From: DAOWHW01 sp964493265
GTDB taxonomy: Archaea > Nanobdellota > Nanobdellia > Pacearchaeales > UBA284
Direction of reading: 5' to 3'
Assembly: GCA_964493265.1 (NCBI GenBank)
Contig: CAZBLY010000003.1
Span: 1 to 42,422, forward strand
DNA: 42,422 bases
Below are positions 7,031-14,301 of the stretch, one piece after another. Below the pieces are notes generated by a model. The model was not told the origin of the DNA and did no database searches. It saw nothing but the letters and a program-made list of their open reading frames with translations. Within the stretch, counting starts at the first letter, position 1, and each line of letters starts with the position of its first letter. The position numbers and the translations under genes are program-made.

Positions 7031-8428
7031 TTAGTAATAACTTTCTTCAACTTCTGCACTTTCTGTTGTCTTTTTGTGTGTCAATAAAAGAATTAACAAT
7101 ACAATGATTGCAATAGCAAGTATAATGCCTATAATCATTAATATTGTTTTTAAGTTCATGTCAAAACCTGAACTGCCTTTAACAACATTAGATGTTAGAC
7201 TATTTTGTTGAGAACCACTGTCATGTTCTACTCTAACACTAAAAACATGGTCTCCTTCAACAGCATTTTCTGAAACAGCAAGATAGACATTAACTAACTT
7301 GTTTTCTCCAGGTGCTAAACTAAAAGCTTGTGGATTAATTGTTGCTTCTCCCCAGCCTGCACAAGCAGTTTCTTCACAACCGCCTTCCAGCCCGATAGTG
7401 TTAACAACAAAATCCTCTTTCTCATCGCCAAAATTTGCAACAAGAATAGTGTAAACAGCACCTTTTCCCATTTCAATTTCATTAGTTGTTATTTGAGGCA
7501 TTATTTCTACTTTACCTTCCTTTGTTTTATAGTCGTCTCCTTTATATCCGCTTTCTATGATAATATCTCTAATTTCTCTGTCAGAAACTTCACCATTATA
7601 AGCTTTAACTTCAAAAGTGTATGTTCCTGGATATGTATCTGAAGGAATTGGTAAAGCAATTGTTACAGTTTTTGCATCTTCATTATCGTCGTCATCATCT
7701 TCTTCAAGATCGCCGAGATAGACTGTTCTTTCTATACAAAGTTCATTTATGCTAACACGAACATAAACATCTTCTGCTTCATCACTTCCACGATTCTTAA
7801 CAGCCACATCAACATAGATTGTTGTGCCAGCATTAAAAGTTACAGTACATTCTCCACAATAACCATAATAATTACCAGCATCATAAAGTTCTACTGACAT
7901 TATTTCTAAAGTATTAGCTATTCTTTGAATGTCTGCATCAATGTCTGCTTCATCTGTACCACTTAAATCAGTCTTACTTTCAATATCAACATGTATTGTA
8001 TATGGTTCTCTTGCATCCATGTCTTTTGGAATAAAAAGATCAAGAGTCTTTGTATAAGTGTTTCCTGAGAAGATATCAAACATAGAACTTTCTGCTTCAA
8101 TATCATCGTGATAGCCACCTATCCAAGCTCTAACTTTAGATTCTTCAAAATCTCCAGTAGATACAAAAGTAACTTTAATTTCTGTATCTTCTTCTCTTTC
8201 TAAAGCCGGGTCTCCATATTGTTCTGTAGTACAATCCCAAGTATCTGTAAAAGGGTTTGGTTCACAATGACCATACCAAATTAACTGACCATTTACATAA
8301 ACAATCATTTGTTCTATATCTGGTTCACTTAATTCGGTCCAAGCGTCTGCTCTAACTGAATTAAAAGACATTACTAAAAATATTGCTGTAAATACCAAAA
8401 TAAAAGCCAAAACAAATTTACTTTTCAT
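7031..8428 (-). CDS. Membrane-anchored secreted protein with CARDB/NEW3-like domains
   Basis: A 465-aa protein with a signal peptide (about 1-27, ending NSVRA). An extracellular beta-rich region follows, with a CARDB-like stretch (AGTTIYVDVAVKNRGSDEAE) and a second module around NFGDEKEDFVVN and LAPGENKLVNVYL. A C-terminal membrane helix (about 428-450) and a short tail ending VEESYY complete it. One acidic run (EEDDDDDNEDA) and two cysteine pairs (CGEC and CEETAC) are present. Its layout parallels the 902-aa protein transcribed in the same direction just downstream, but a T-rich stretch separates them, so they are probably independent units. It is likely a cell-envelope component; the function is not recognisable. 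Confidence 0.8.
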   Translation of the reverse strand: MKSKFVLAFILVFTAIFLVMSFNSVRADAWTELSEPDIEQMIVYVNGQLIWYGHCEPNPFTDTWDCTTEQYGDPALEREEDTEIKVTFVSTGDFEESKVRAWIGGYHDDIEAESSMFDIFSGNTYTKTLDLFIPKDMDAREPYTIHVDIESKTDLSGTDEADIDADIQRIANTLEIMSVELYDAGNYYGYCGECTVTFNAGTTIYVDVAVKNRGSDEAEDVYVRVSINELCIERTVYLGDLEEDDDDDNEDAKTVTIALPIPSDTYPGTYTFEVKAYNGEVSDREIRDIIIESGYKGDDYKTKEGKVEIMPQITTNEIEMGKGAVYTILVANFGDEKEDFVVNTIGLEGGCEETACAGWGEATINPQAFSLAPGENKLVNVYLAVSENAVEGDHVFSVRVEHDSGSQQNSLTSNVVKGSSGFDMNLKTILMIIGIILAIAIIVLLILLLTHKKTTESAEVEESYY

Positions 8429-8585
8429 TTTTATTTTATTTTTATTTATTTAATTTAAAAAATTTTGTTATTATTTTTGAGTTAAATTGGTTTAAAAATC
8501 TTTGCCCTTTATCGTCGGTGTTGTTACCAATTGCGGGTAATTCCCCTTTTTTTCATATATCGAGGAAAAAACAAGAAAAAAATTC

Positions 8586-9374
8586 TTACAAAGATTTCCA
8601 AATTTTCAAACCTTTAAGCGAGTCTTTATATGGTTGCGGGCTTTCATTAATTATTGTTATTGATAGGTTGTATCTTTTTATCCATCTTAATAATTCTTTT
8701 AATCTTGATGTGGGTGTCACTAAATGCCTTCTTTCTCCTTTAGATGTAAATTCAATTCCAGAAAAATGTGAATGTACATAAGGAATTTTTTTTATCTTTT
8801 CAAAAATTTCTTTATAATTAATATGGCCTTCTCTAGCAAGCAGATGAGCAAAGTCAATGCAAAAAAAACAACCTGTTTCTCTAGCTAATTTAAGCAATTC
8901 ATCAAGACTTCCAAACTGACTTTTCTTTCCAGTTGTTTCAGGAGCAAGTTTAACTTTCCATTGCTTTTTCTTGATTACTTTTTGCATATCTTGAATTTGT
9001 TTTTTGATTATCTGATAGCATTCCTTCTCATTATACTTGCCATAATAACCTGCATGAAAAACAATATATTTTACTCCAAGATAATGTCCTCTCTCACAAC
9101 AATTAAGAATTCTTTTCTTACTAGCTTCAATCTTTTTTTTGTCTTCTGAAGCCAGATTAATATAATAAGGCGCATGAATACTTAATTTAATATTAAATTT
9201 TTTAGCTATCTTCCCTATTTCTTTAGCTTGATTATTATTCATCCATACTTGGTAGGTGAAGGGAATTTCTGCTGCACTAAGATATTGTTTATTATATTTT
9301 TCTAAATTTCCTGGAGCCTGCTTTACTCCGCCAATTCCTGCAGGACCAAATCTGGTTGTTTGTTTTTTAGTCAT
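8586..9374 (-). CDS. nfo: Endonuclease IV-like AP endonuclease
   Basis: A 262-aa TIM-barrel protein beginning MTKKQTTRFGPAGIGG. Metal-site motifs of AP endonuclease family 2 occur in order: SIHAPYYIN, VFHAGYYG, APETTG, CIDFAHLLAREG, HSHFSG and INESP. The family cuts 5' of abasic sites in base-excision repair and uses three zinc ions. An in-frame ATG at 9425 would add 17 charged residues and overlap the ligase; I chose 9374 because conservation starts there. It follows the ATP-dependent DNA ligase by 13 nt, so an incision enzyme and a sealing enzyme are co-transcribed. The HSHFSG site is less canonical than the HLND form of bacterial Nfo. Confidence 0.85.
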   Translation of the reverse strand: MTKKQTTRFGPAGIGGVKQAPGNLEKYNKQYLSAAEIPFTYQVWMNNNQAKEIGKIAKKFNIKLSIHAPYYINLASEDKKKIEASKKRILNCCERGHYLGVKYIVFHAGYYGKYNEKECYQIIKKQIQDMQKVIKKKQWKVKLAPETTGKKSQFGSLDELLKLARETGCFFCIDFAHLLAREGHINYKEIFEKIKKIPYVHSHFSGIEFTSKGERRHLVTPTSRLKELLRWIKRYNLSITIINESPQPYKDSLKGLKIWKSL

Positions 9375-9387
9375 TTTTATTTTATTT

Positions 9388-11160
9388 TTATTTTCCTCTT
9401 TCTCTGAATCTTGTTGTCTTGACATGTTTTTGCATCTTGAAAATTTTTTCTACTTCTTTAACCGAGGTTGAGTCTTCTGCATCTTTATCTCTAATCCAAC
9501 CTTGAATTCTTGGAAAACGCAAAGCATAGCCTGGCTCTTTTCTTGTTTTTCCTGCTGTATGCATAGGGCTTTTTGTGATTTCATCTGCCATGACAGTAAA
9601 AACATATTTAGGATTTATCCAGACATCTGGCTTAATAAGCGAATCAACACGAGCTGGCTTATTGTTAACTCTTATTTTATCAAGAAGTTTTCTAATTTCC
9701 TGCCATTTTTTTTCAGTAAGACCTGAACCGATTCGGGCTATTGTTCTAAACTTATCCTGTTTTTTATTATAAACACAACCTAACAAGGCGCCAATTCCAA
9801 ATTTGGTTCTAATTCCTTTGCCTTTAAAATATCCAACAATAACAACATCAATTGTATCTGTTAATTCTCCACGATAAGAACGTTTTAATTTAATCCAATT
9901 AAAATTTCTTGCTCCTGCTTGATATTCTGCATCTAAACGCTTTGCTATTATGCCTTCGGTTCCTCTTTCAATATTTTCTTCAAAAAATTTCTCAAGGTCT
10001 TCTGACTTATCTGTTATTATTCTGTCTGCTTTTCTTATTGTAAATCCTTTTTTAATTGTTTTTTCAAGTATTTTTCTTCTTTCTTTATATGGTTTTTGTG
10101 TTAGGTCTTTTCCATTCTTATATAAAATATCAAATGTAAACAGAACAAGAGGGGCTTCTTTTACTTTTTTTTCAATTTCATATTTTCTTTTTCTTGTCAT
10201 TGTAACTTGAAATGGGAAGAACTCCCCTGTAGATTCATTAAATGCTACAGCTTCTCCTTCAAAAACAACACTATTTGCTTTAATCTGTTTTTTTACTCCT
10301 GCAATAATATCAGGAAACATAGGCGTCATTCTCTCTCTGTTACGTGAAAAGATTTCAATTTTATTATCTTTTTTATGAATTTGCAAACGTAATCCATCAT
10401 ATTTTGTTTCAACAGCACATTTACCTATCTTTTTGATAATATCTTTTGCATTTGGCAATCTTTCAGCAAGAGCCATTCTAATAGGTGAGCCAATCTTAAC
10501 TTCTTCAATCCCTTTAAGACCTTTAGAGCCTTTTTCAAATAATGTTCTAGCAACAATAGCAAGATCTGATGAAAGATTATAAACTCTTTCGATATCTTTT
10601 CTAAGTTTCATTCTATCTCCACTAATAGCCTTGCTAAGTGAATCCATAATTGTCGGATCTCCAATTCCTAATCGAAGTCTGCCTAAAACAAATCTAATAA
10701 TATATTTGGCTTCTTTAGGAGAGACTTTGTTAAGTAGGCCAGCCAACATGGTTGTTTTTCTTTCAACACTTCCCGAACCAGATGTTTGAGCAATTTTCAT
10801 TAAAGTATTATAAACTTCAACAATAGACGGTGCTTTGGATTTTATTAGAGTTCTGCTTTTTTTAGTGAGAATATTTTCAGCTGCTAATCCGAGATCGCCT
10901 AATTTTTTATATATTTTCGCGATTTCGCTGACTGATTTTCCAGATGATTTCGCAATTGCTTTTTCAACCATTTTGTCAGCCATATCAATTTTTATTCCTT
11001 TAAAGGGTGGCAATAATCTTTCTTGACAAAAATAAATAACTTCATCAACTTCGTTCTTGGAAATTTTTTTAAAAAAATCACTAAGAATTTCAAACATTTT
11101 AAGTCTTTTTGTAGTAGATCCGAGCTTTTCAAACACCTCGGCCAACTTTAAAAATAGCAT
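9388..11160 (-). CDS. lig: ATP-dependent DNA ligase
   Basis: A 590-aa archaeal/eukaryotic-type ligase I. About residues 1-200 are the helical DNA-binding domain (GRLRLGIGDPTIMD is characteristic). The adenylation domain has motif I ETKYDGLRLQ with nucleophile K253, then FSRNRERMTP (motif III region), EGEAVAFN and GTEGIIAKRLDAEYQAG (motif IV region), and motif V IKLKR. The C-terminal OB domain ends the protein. Length agrees with archaeal ligases (about 560-600 aa). It joins Okazaki fragments and repair nicks. The start at 11160 is an ATG; a weak TATA-like run lies near 11179-11188. It heads an operon with the downstream endonuclease IV gene. Confidence 0.95.
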   Translation of the reverse strand: MLFLKLAEVFEKLGSTTKRLKMFEILSDFFKKISKNEVDEVIYFCQERLLPPFKGIKIDMADKMVEKAIAKSSGKSVSEIAKIYKKLGDLGLAAENILTKKSRTLIKSKAPSIVEVYNTLMKIAQTSGSGSVERKTTMLAGLLNKVSPKEAKYIIRFVLGRLRLGIGDPTIMDSLSKAISGDRMKLRKDIERVYNLSSDLAIVARTLFEKGSKGLKGIEEVKIGSPIRMALAERLPNAKDIIKKIGKCAVETKYDGLRLQIHKKDNKIEIFSRNRERMTPMFPDIIAGVKKQIKANSVVFEGEAVAFNESTGEFFPFQVTMTRKRKYEIEKKVKEAPLVLFTFDILYKNGKDLTQKPYKERRKILEKTIKKGFTIRKADRIITDKSEDLEKFFEENIERGTEGIIAKRLDAEYQAGARNFNWIKLKRSYRGELTDTIDVVIVGYFKGKGIRTKFGIGALLGCVYNKKQDKFRTIARIGSGLTEKKWQEIRKLLDKIRVNNKPARVDSLIKPDVWINPKYVFTVMADEITKSPMHTAGKTRKEPGYALRFPRIQGWIRDKDAEDSTSVKEVEKIFKMQKHVKTTRFRERGK

Positions 11161-11230
11161 AGAAATATGAAGTTGGAGGCTTTTTTAGATTTTTCTTTTC
11201 TTTTCTTTTTCATCTAAAAACAATAAAACT

Positions 11231-11238
11231 TTTATATT
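11231..11238 (+). promoter_or_regulatory. TATA box of the nitroreductase gene
   Basis: TTTATATT is centred about 24 nt before the ATG at 11258, consistent with a leaderless transcript. Confidence 0.6.
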
Positions 11239-11257
11239 CAAATTTACTAAGAATCTT

Positions 11258-11833
11258 ATGGATTTTGATAAATTATTAAAAAAAAGATGTAGTATTAGAA
11301 GATATTCAATTAAGAATAAAGTTTTTTTTAAAGATATTATTAAAGTATGTGAAGCATCAAGATTTGTTCCCATGGCAGGAAACATATATACTCTAAAATT
11401 AATTATTGTGGGCGATGAAAAAAAGAAACAAGCTCTTGCTGAAGCTGCTTTAGGACAGAGTTTTATTAGAGAAGCTTCTTATATAATTGTCGTATGTTCT
11501 AATTTAAGACAACTTAAAAGAAGTTATGGTTCTAGGGCTGAAATATATGGAAGACAGCAAGCGGGAGCAGCCATAGAAAACATGCTATTAAAAGTTGCTG
11601 ATCTTGATTTGGGTTCTTGCTGGGTTGGTGCTTTTGATGAAAATGCTGTAAAAAGAATTCTCCAAATTCCTGATAAAGATATTAATGTTGAAGCAATCAT
11701 GCCAATTGGAAATCTTTTTGGAAAAGGAAAAACAAAGACAAAAGCTAGAAATAAACCAGATCTTAAACTTATAACTTATTTTGAGAAATGGGGTCAAGAA
11801 ACAGCCAAATCAATTAAAAAAGTTCCTACTTAA
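11258..11833 (+). CDS. Nitroreductase-family flavoprotein
   Basis: A 191-aa protein with the N-terminal family signature KRCSIRRYS and the typical later elements ASRFVPMAGN (FMN phosphate region), a helix GRQQAGAAIENMLLKVADLDLGSCW and MPIGN. Nitroreductase-fold enzymes bind FMN and reduce nitro compounds, quinones or other substrates with NAD(P)H; the substrate here cannot be inferred. Length is normal for the family. A leaderless promoter precedes it. The TPR gene follows after a 58-nt A-rich spacer and may be co-transcribed. Confidence 0.85.
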   Translation: MDFDKLLKKRCSIRRYSIKNKVFFKDIIKVCEASRFVPMAGNIYTLKLIIVGDEKKKQALAEAALGQSFIREASYIIVVCSNLRQLKRSYGSRAEIYGRQQAGAAIENMLLKVADLDLGSCWVGAFDENAVKRILQIPDKDINVEAIMPIGNLFGKGKTKTKARNKPDLKLITYFEKWGQETAKSIKKVPT

Positions 11834-11891
11834 AATAAAAAGAAAAAAGCAAAAAACAAGAAAAAAGAAAAGCAAGAAACAAGAAAATAAA

Positions 11892-12494
11892 ATGGTACAA
11901 ACAAAAGATGAATTGTTTTTAGGAATAAGGCAATTTGAAGCAAATCAAAGAAAAATAGAATATATTGAAAAGGAAATTAGTAAAGGAATGCCAACTGAAG
12001 TTAAAATCATTGCTTTGTCATTGATGGCAGAATTACATAAAAATATGAAATGGTATAATAGTTCTGCAAAAGAATATTGCAATGCTGCCGATCTTGCACC
12101 AACTTTTAAAGAAAAAATTGATCTTTATTTTAAAGGTTCAATTATGTATCTTCAAGCAGAAGATTATTTTGCTGCAGATGATAACTTCCGCAAGGTTATT
12201 GTTCTTGCAACAAAGGAAGAAAAACCAAAACTGCAAGAAAAAATAAATAATCTTTATTTGCAACAAGCTAAAAATTATGGGGAAAATAAAAAATTTACTA
12301 AAGCAATAAAAATTTATACAAGAATTCTGGCATTAAAAATACCAATACAAACAACTCTAGAAGTTTATGAAAAACTATCATTTTTTTATGAAAAAATAGG
12401 AAAGCCCAGAGAAGCTAAAGAAATGTTAGAACATAAAGAATCAGCGATAGAGGCAGAAAAAGAAAGACAAAAAAACCTTATAGAGATTGATTGA
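11892..12494 (+). CDS. TPR-type helical-repeat protein
   Basis: A 200-aa soluble, all-helical protein with tetratricopeptide-like repeats: WYNSSAKEYCNAADLAP, DYFAADDNFRKVIVLA, KFTKAIKIYTRILAL and YEKIGKPREAKEMLE. The ATG at 11892 is preferred; an upstream in-frame TTG at 11781 would overlap the nitroreductase and add an unlikely poly-lysine extension. There is no signal peptide or membrane segment. It is probably a protein-interaction scaffold, related in fold to SNAP-like TPR proteins; the partner is unknown. Confidence 0.75.
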   Translation: MVQTKDELFLGIRQFEANQRKIEYIEKEISKGMPTEVKIIALSLMAELHKNMKWYNSSAKEYCNAADLAPTFKEKIDLYFKGSIMYLQAEDYFAADDNFRKVIVLATKEEKPKLQEKINNLYLQQAKNYGENKKFTKAIKIYTRILALKIPIQTTLEVYEKLSFFYEKIGKPREAKEMLEHKESAIEAEKERQKNLIEID

Positions 12495-12510
12495 TTAACA
12501 TAAAAGTAAC

Positions 12511-12558
12511 ATAAAAAATTAAAAAAGAAAAGAAAAAATTCTAAAAAATAAAAATAAT
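12511..12558 (-). terminator. T-rich terminator after the 47-aa gene
   Basis: On the minus strand the 48 bases after the small gene's stop are runs of 5-6 T broken by A, G or C. Confidence 0.45.
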
Positions 12559-12565
12559 TTTATTT

Positions 12566-12709
12566 TTATTTAACTAGTGCAGCCCAAACTCCAAAGACTA
12601 CTGCTACAATACCGCCAACCCAAACTAACCAATTAGTGGCTGTAGGTACAAAAGCGCCGATAATTGATGCAAGTCCTCCAACAGCTGCAATCCATCCTGT
12701 CCATCCCAT
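12566..12709 (-). CDS. 47-aa small membrane protein
   Basis: A short frame reads MGWTGWIAAVGGLASIIGAF, then a PTATN turn, then a second hydrophobic stretch LVWVGGIVAVVFGVWAALVK. The two stretches are potential membrane-spanning helices joined by a tight loop. A perfect Shine-Dalgarno sequence (12716-12724) lies 6 nt before the ATG, a TTTATAAA-type TATA lies near 12771-12778, and a T-rich tail follows. This makes it a well-supported gene despite its size. It lies downstream of ftsZ in the same direction. Small glycine-rich two-helix proteins of this type are common in DPANN genomes and their role is unknown. Confidence 0.75.
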   Translation of the reverse strand: MGWTGWIAAVGGLASIIGAFVPTATNWLVWVGGIVAVVFGVWAALVK

Positions 12710-12715
12710 TTTTAA

Positions 12716-12724
12716 ACCTCCTTT
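12716..12724 (-). promoter_or_regulatory. Strong Shine-Dalgarno of the 47-aa gene
   Basis: AAAGGAGGT on the minus strand, ending 6 nt before the ATG. This is one of only three strong ribosome-binding sites noticed in the window and it fixes the start of this very short gene. Confidence 0.8.
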
Positions 12725-12804
12725 ATTTAATTATTTTATTATTTTTTGATGTATTAATAACGAATATATTCTTTATAAATTTAATTAAAATAAAAAATAA
12801 AAGG

Positions 12805-12830
12805 GGCCAGCTCTCGTTAGAGAGCTAGCC
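12805..12830 (-). terminator. GC-rich hairpin followed by T-rich tract, downstream of ftsZ
   Basis: AGCTCTC and GAGAGCT pair around a 4-nt loop and are extended by GGC/GCC with one mismatch, giving an 11-position stem. On the minus strand it is followed by CCTTTTATTTTTTA. It lies about 70 nt past the ftsZ stop and before the promoter of the 47-aa gene, so it probably ends the ftsZ transcript. An upstream TAGCC (12842-12846) can pair with GGCTA (12826-12830) as an alternative fold. Confidence 0.55.
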
Positions 12831-12899
12831 GAGAACCCAAAAGGCTAAGGGGAATATGAAATAAATAAATTAATTTTTTGTTCTTTTGTTTTGTTTTGC

Positions 12900-13979
12900 T
12901 TAGCTATGGAAAAATTCCACGCCAAGGTCTGACATTACAGGCATTGGTGATGCTTGTTGTGAAGTTGCTCTTCCTAAGACATAAGGACTCTTTACGCCAG
13001 TTATTATTGTAATAACTCTTACTCTTCCTTTGAAATCATGGTTAATTCTTGCTCCAAGTATAACCTGAGCTTCTTGGCTTAGATTCTCAACAACTAATTC
13101 TCCTATATTGTTAAGTTCTTCTAACTTAAGATCATCTCCACAAATAACATGGATTAATGCTCCGGTTGCTCCTTTATATTCTATATCTAATAAAGGATGA
13201 CTTAAAGCTTGTTTAACAGCTTCTTCTACTCTGTTTTGTGTATCACTTTCACCTATACCAATAACAGCTACATCGCCATTCTTCATAATTGAACTTACAT
13301 CTGCATAATCCAAATTAATTAATGATGGAACAGTAATTGTTTCAACAATTCCTTTAACCATTGTACTAATTAATTCATTAGCTACTGCAAATGCCTGCTC
13401 AACAGGAAGATTCCCAGCAATATCAACTAATCTATTGTTATCTATTACAATAACTGTGTCTGTTGCTTCTCTTAATTGTTGTAAACCAAATTCAGCTTTG
13501 TCAATTCTAGCTCTTTCAGTATCAAAAGGCATTGTAACAACACCGATAGTTACAGCACCAATTTCTTTGGCAAGTTGAGCTACTATAGGTGCAGCACCTG
13601 TTCCAGTACCTCCACCCATTCCTGCTATAACAAAACACATATCTGCGCCGCCAACTGCTTTTTTCAATTCAACTATGGCTTCTTTTGCAGCTTCTCTTCC
13701 TTTTTCAGGATATCCACCACAGCCAAGACCACGAGTTAATTCCTTACCTATAAGAATTTTTTCATCAGCTTTGCTCACAGAAAGATGTAAGGCATCAGTA
13801 TTAGTAGCATAAACAGATGCTCCTTGAATACCTTTGTTAAAAAGCCATGTTATTGCATTGCAACCCGCGCCGCCACAACCAATTACTTTGATTGTTGCTT
13901 TCCCTGCTTTCAGTTCATCAAAATTAATTCCGTACTTATCAGATCCCTGCACTGCCTCTTTTGCAAAATCTAGGGCCAT
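12900..13979 (-). CDS. ftsZ: Cell-division GTPase FtsZ
   Basis: A 359-aa FtsZ with GCGGAGCN in the nucleotide pocket (34-41), tubulin signature GGGTGTGAAP (122-131), the sugar-contact region FDTERARIDKAEFGL and the T7 loop NLDYADVSSIM. It polymerises with GTP into the division ring. The ATG at 13979 is chosen because of a strong Shine-Dalgarno just upstream; an in-frame TTG at 14039 would extend it through the leader. The C-terminus is short and ends LGVEFFHS. Its TATA box is at 14047-14054. Only one FtsZ is present in this window; many archaea have two. Confidence 0.96.
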   Translation of the reverse strand: MALDFAKEAVQGSDKYGINFDELKAGKATIKVIGCGGAGCNAITWLFNKGIQGASVYATNTDALHLSVSKADEKILIGKELTRGLGCGGYPEKGREAAKEAIVELKKAVGGADMCFVIAGMGGGTGTGAAPIVAQLAKEIGAVTIGVVTMPFDTERARIDKAEFGLQQLREATDTVIVIDNNRLVDIAGNLPVEQAFAVANELISTMVKGIVETITVPSLINLDYADVSSIMKNGDVAVIGIGESDTQNRVEEAVKQALSHPLLDIEYKGATGALIHVICGDDLKLEELNNIGELVVENLSQEAQVILGARINHDFKGRVRVITIITGVKSPYVLGRATSQQASPMPVMSDLGVEFFHS

Positions 13980-13982
13980 TTT

Positions 13983-13991
13983 CCCTCCTTT
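13983..13991 (-). promoter_or_regulatory. Shine-Dalgarno of ftsZ
   Basis: AAAGGAGGG on the minus strand, 3 nt before the ATG at 13979. It decides the start and indicates a leadered mRNA of about 40 nt from the TATA box at 14047-14054. Confidence 0.75.
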
Positions 13992-14046
13992 GTGATTCTT
14001 AATTTTTTTAGTTTTTAAATTAATAAACCACACATTCAACGAAAAG

Positions 14047-14054
14047 TTTATATA
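14047..14054 (-). promoter_or_regulatory. TATA box of ftsZ
   Basis: TATATAAA on the minus strand, about 70 nt upstream of the ftsZ ATG; the predicted leader carries the Shine-Dalgarno. It sits at one end of the 322-nt gene-free divergent region between ftsZ and gatD (13980-14301), which also holds a hairpin (14116-14154), two short GAATAAAAA repeats and the gatD TATA box. Confidence 0.55.
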
Positions 14055-14115
14055 TCTGCGTAGTTTATTTTATTTGAATAAAAAGAGTTAAAACTGAATA
14101 AAAACATTCAAGAAT

Positions 14116-14154
14116 AAATTATTCGACGACTTTCCCCCGAAAGTCGAATAATTT
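14116..14154. repeat. Long imperfect palindrome between ftsZ and gatD
   Basis: The right arm GAAAGTCGAATAATTT (14139-14154) is fully complementary to the left arm (14116-14134) except for an extra GAC (the left arm has GACGAC), around a CCCC loop. This gives a 16-bp stem with a 3-nt bulge, much more GC-rich at its tip than the surroundings. It may be an operator, a structured RNA element or a relic of a small mobile element. Confidence 0.7.
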
Positions 14155-14274
14155 TAAATAAATTAATTGAATACTTAGAGTTAATTTTCTTTAAATACCT
14201 TATTGCAAGTTAACCATTGTTTTCTAATATATATTTTCCAGTATATAATTCAATATTTTTTCTTTGCAAAGTTT

Positions 14275-14283
14275 TTTATATTT
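14275..14283 (+). promoter_or_regulatory. TATA box of gatD
   Basis: TTTATATTT is centred about 23 nt before the ATG at 14302 and supports that start. Confidence 0.55.
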
Positions 14284-14301
14284 CAATTAACAAAAAAATT
14301 T

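Noticed and set aside
9375..9425. Upstream ATG for endonuclease IV
   Set aside because: It adds a charged non-conserved tail and overlaps the ligase gene; still possible but less likely than 9374.
11781..11891. N-terminal extension of the TPR protein from a TTG
   Set aside because: It overlaps the nitroreductase and encodes only a lysine-rich artefact of the A-rich spacer.
11834..11891. A-rich spacer as a structured RNA
   Set aside because: It is almost only A and G, with no pairing potential; it is probably just a spacer or a minus-strand T-run.
13980..14039. Extended FtsZ from a TTG at 14039
   Set aside because: The strong Shine-Dalgarno sits inside this stretch just before the ATG at 13979.
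14203..14301. Extended GatD from the ATG at 14203
   Set aside because: The added residues are hydrophobic and absent from GatD, and the TATA box at 14275-14283 lies inside them.
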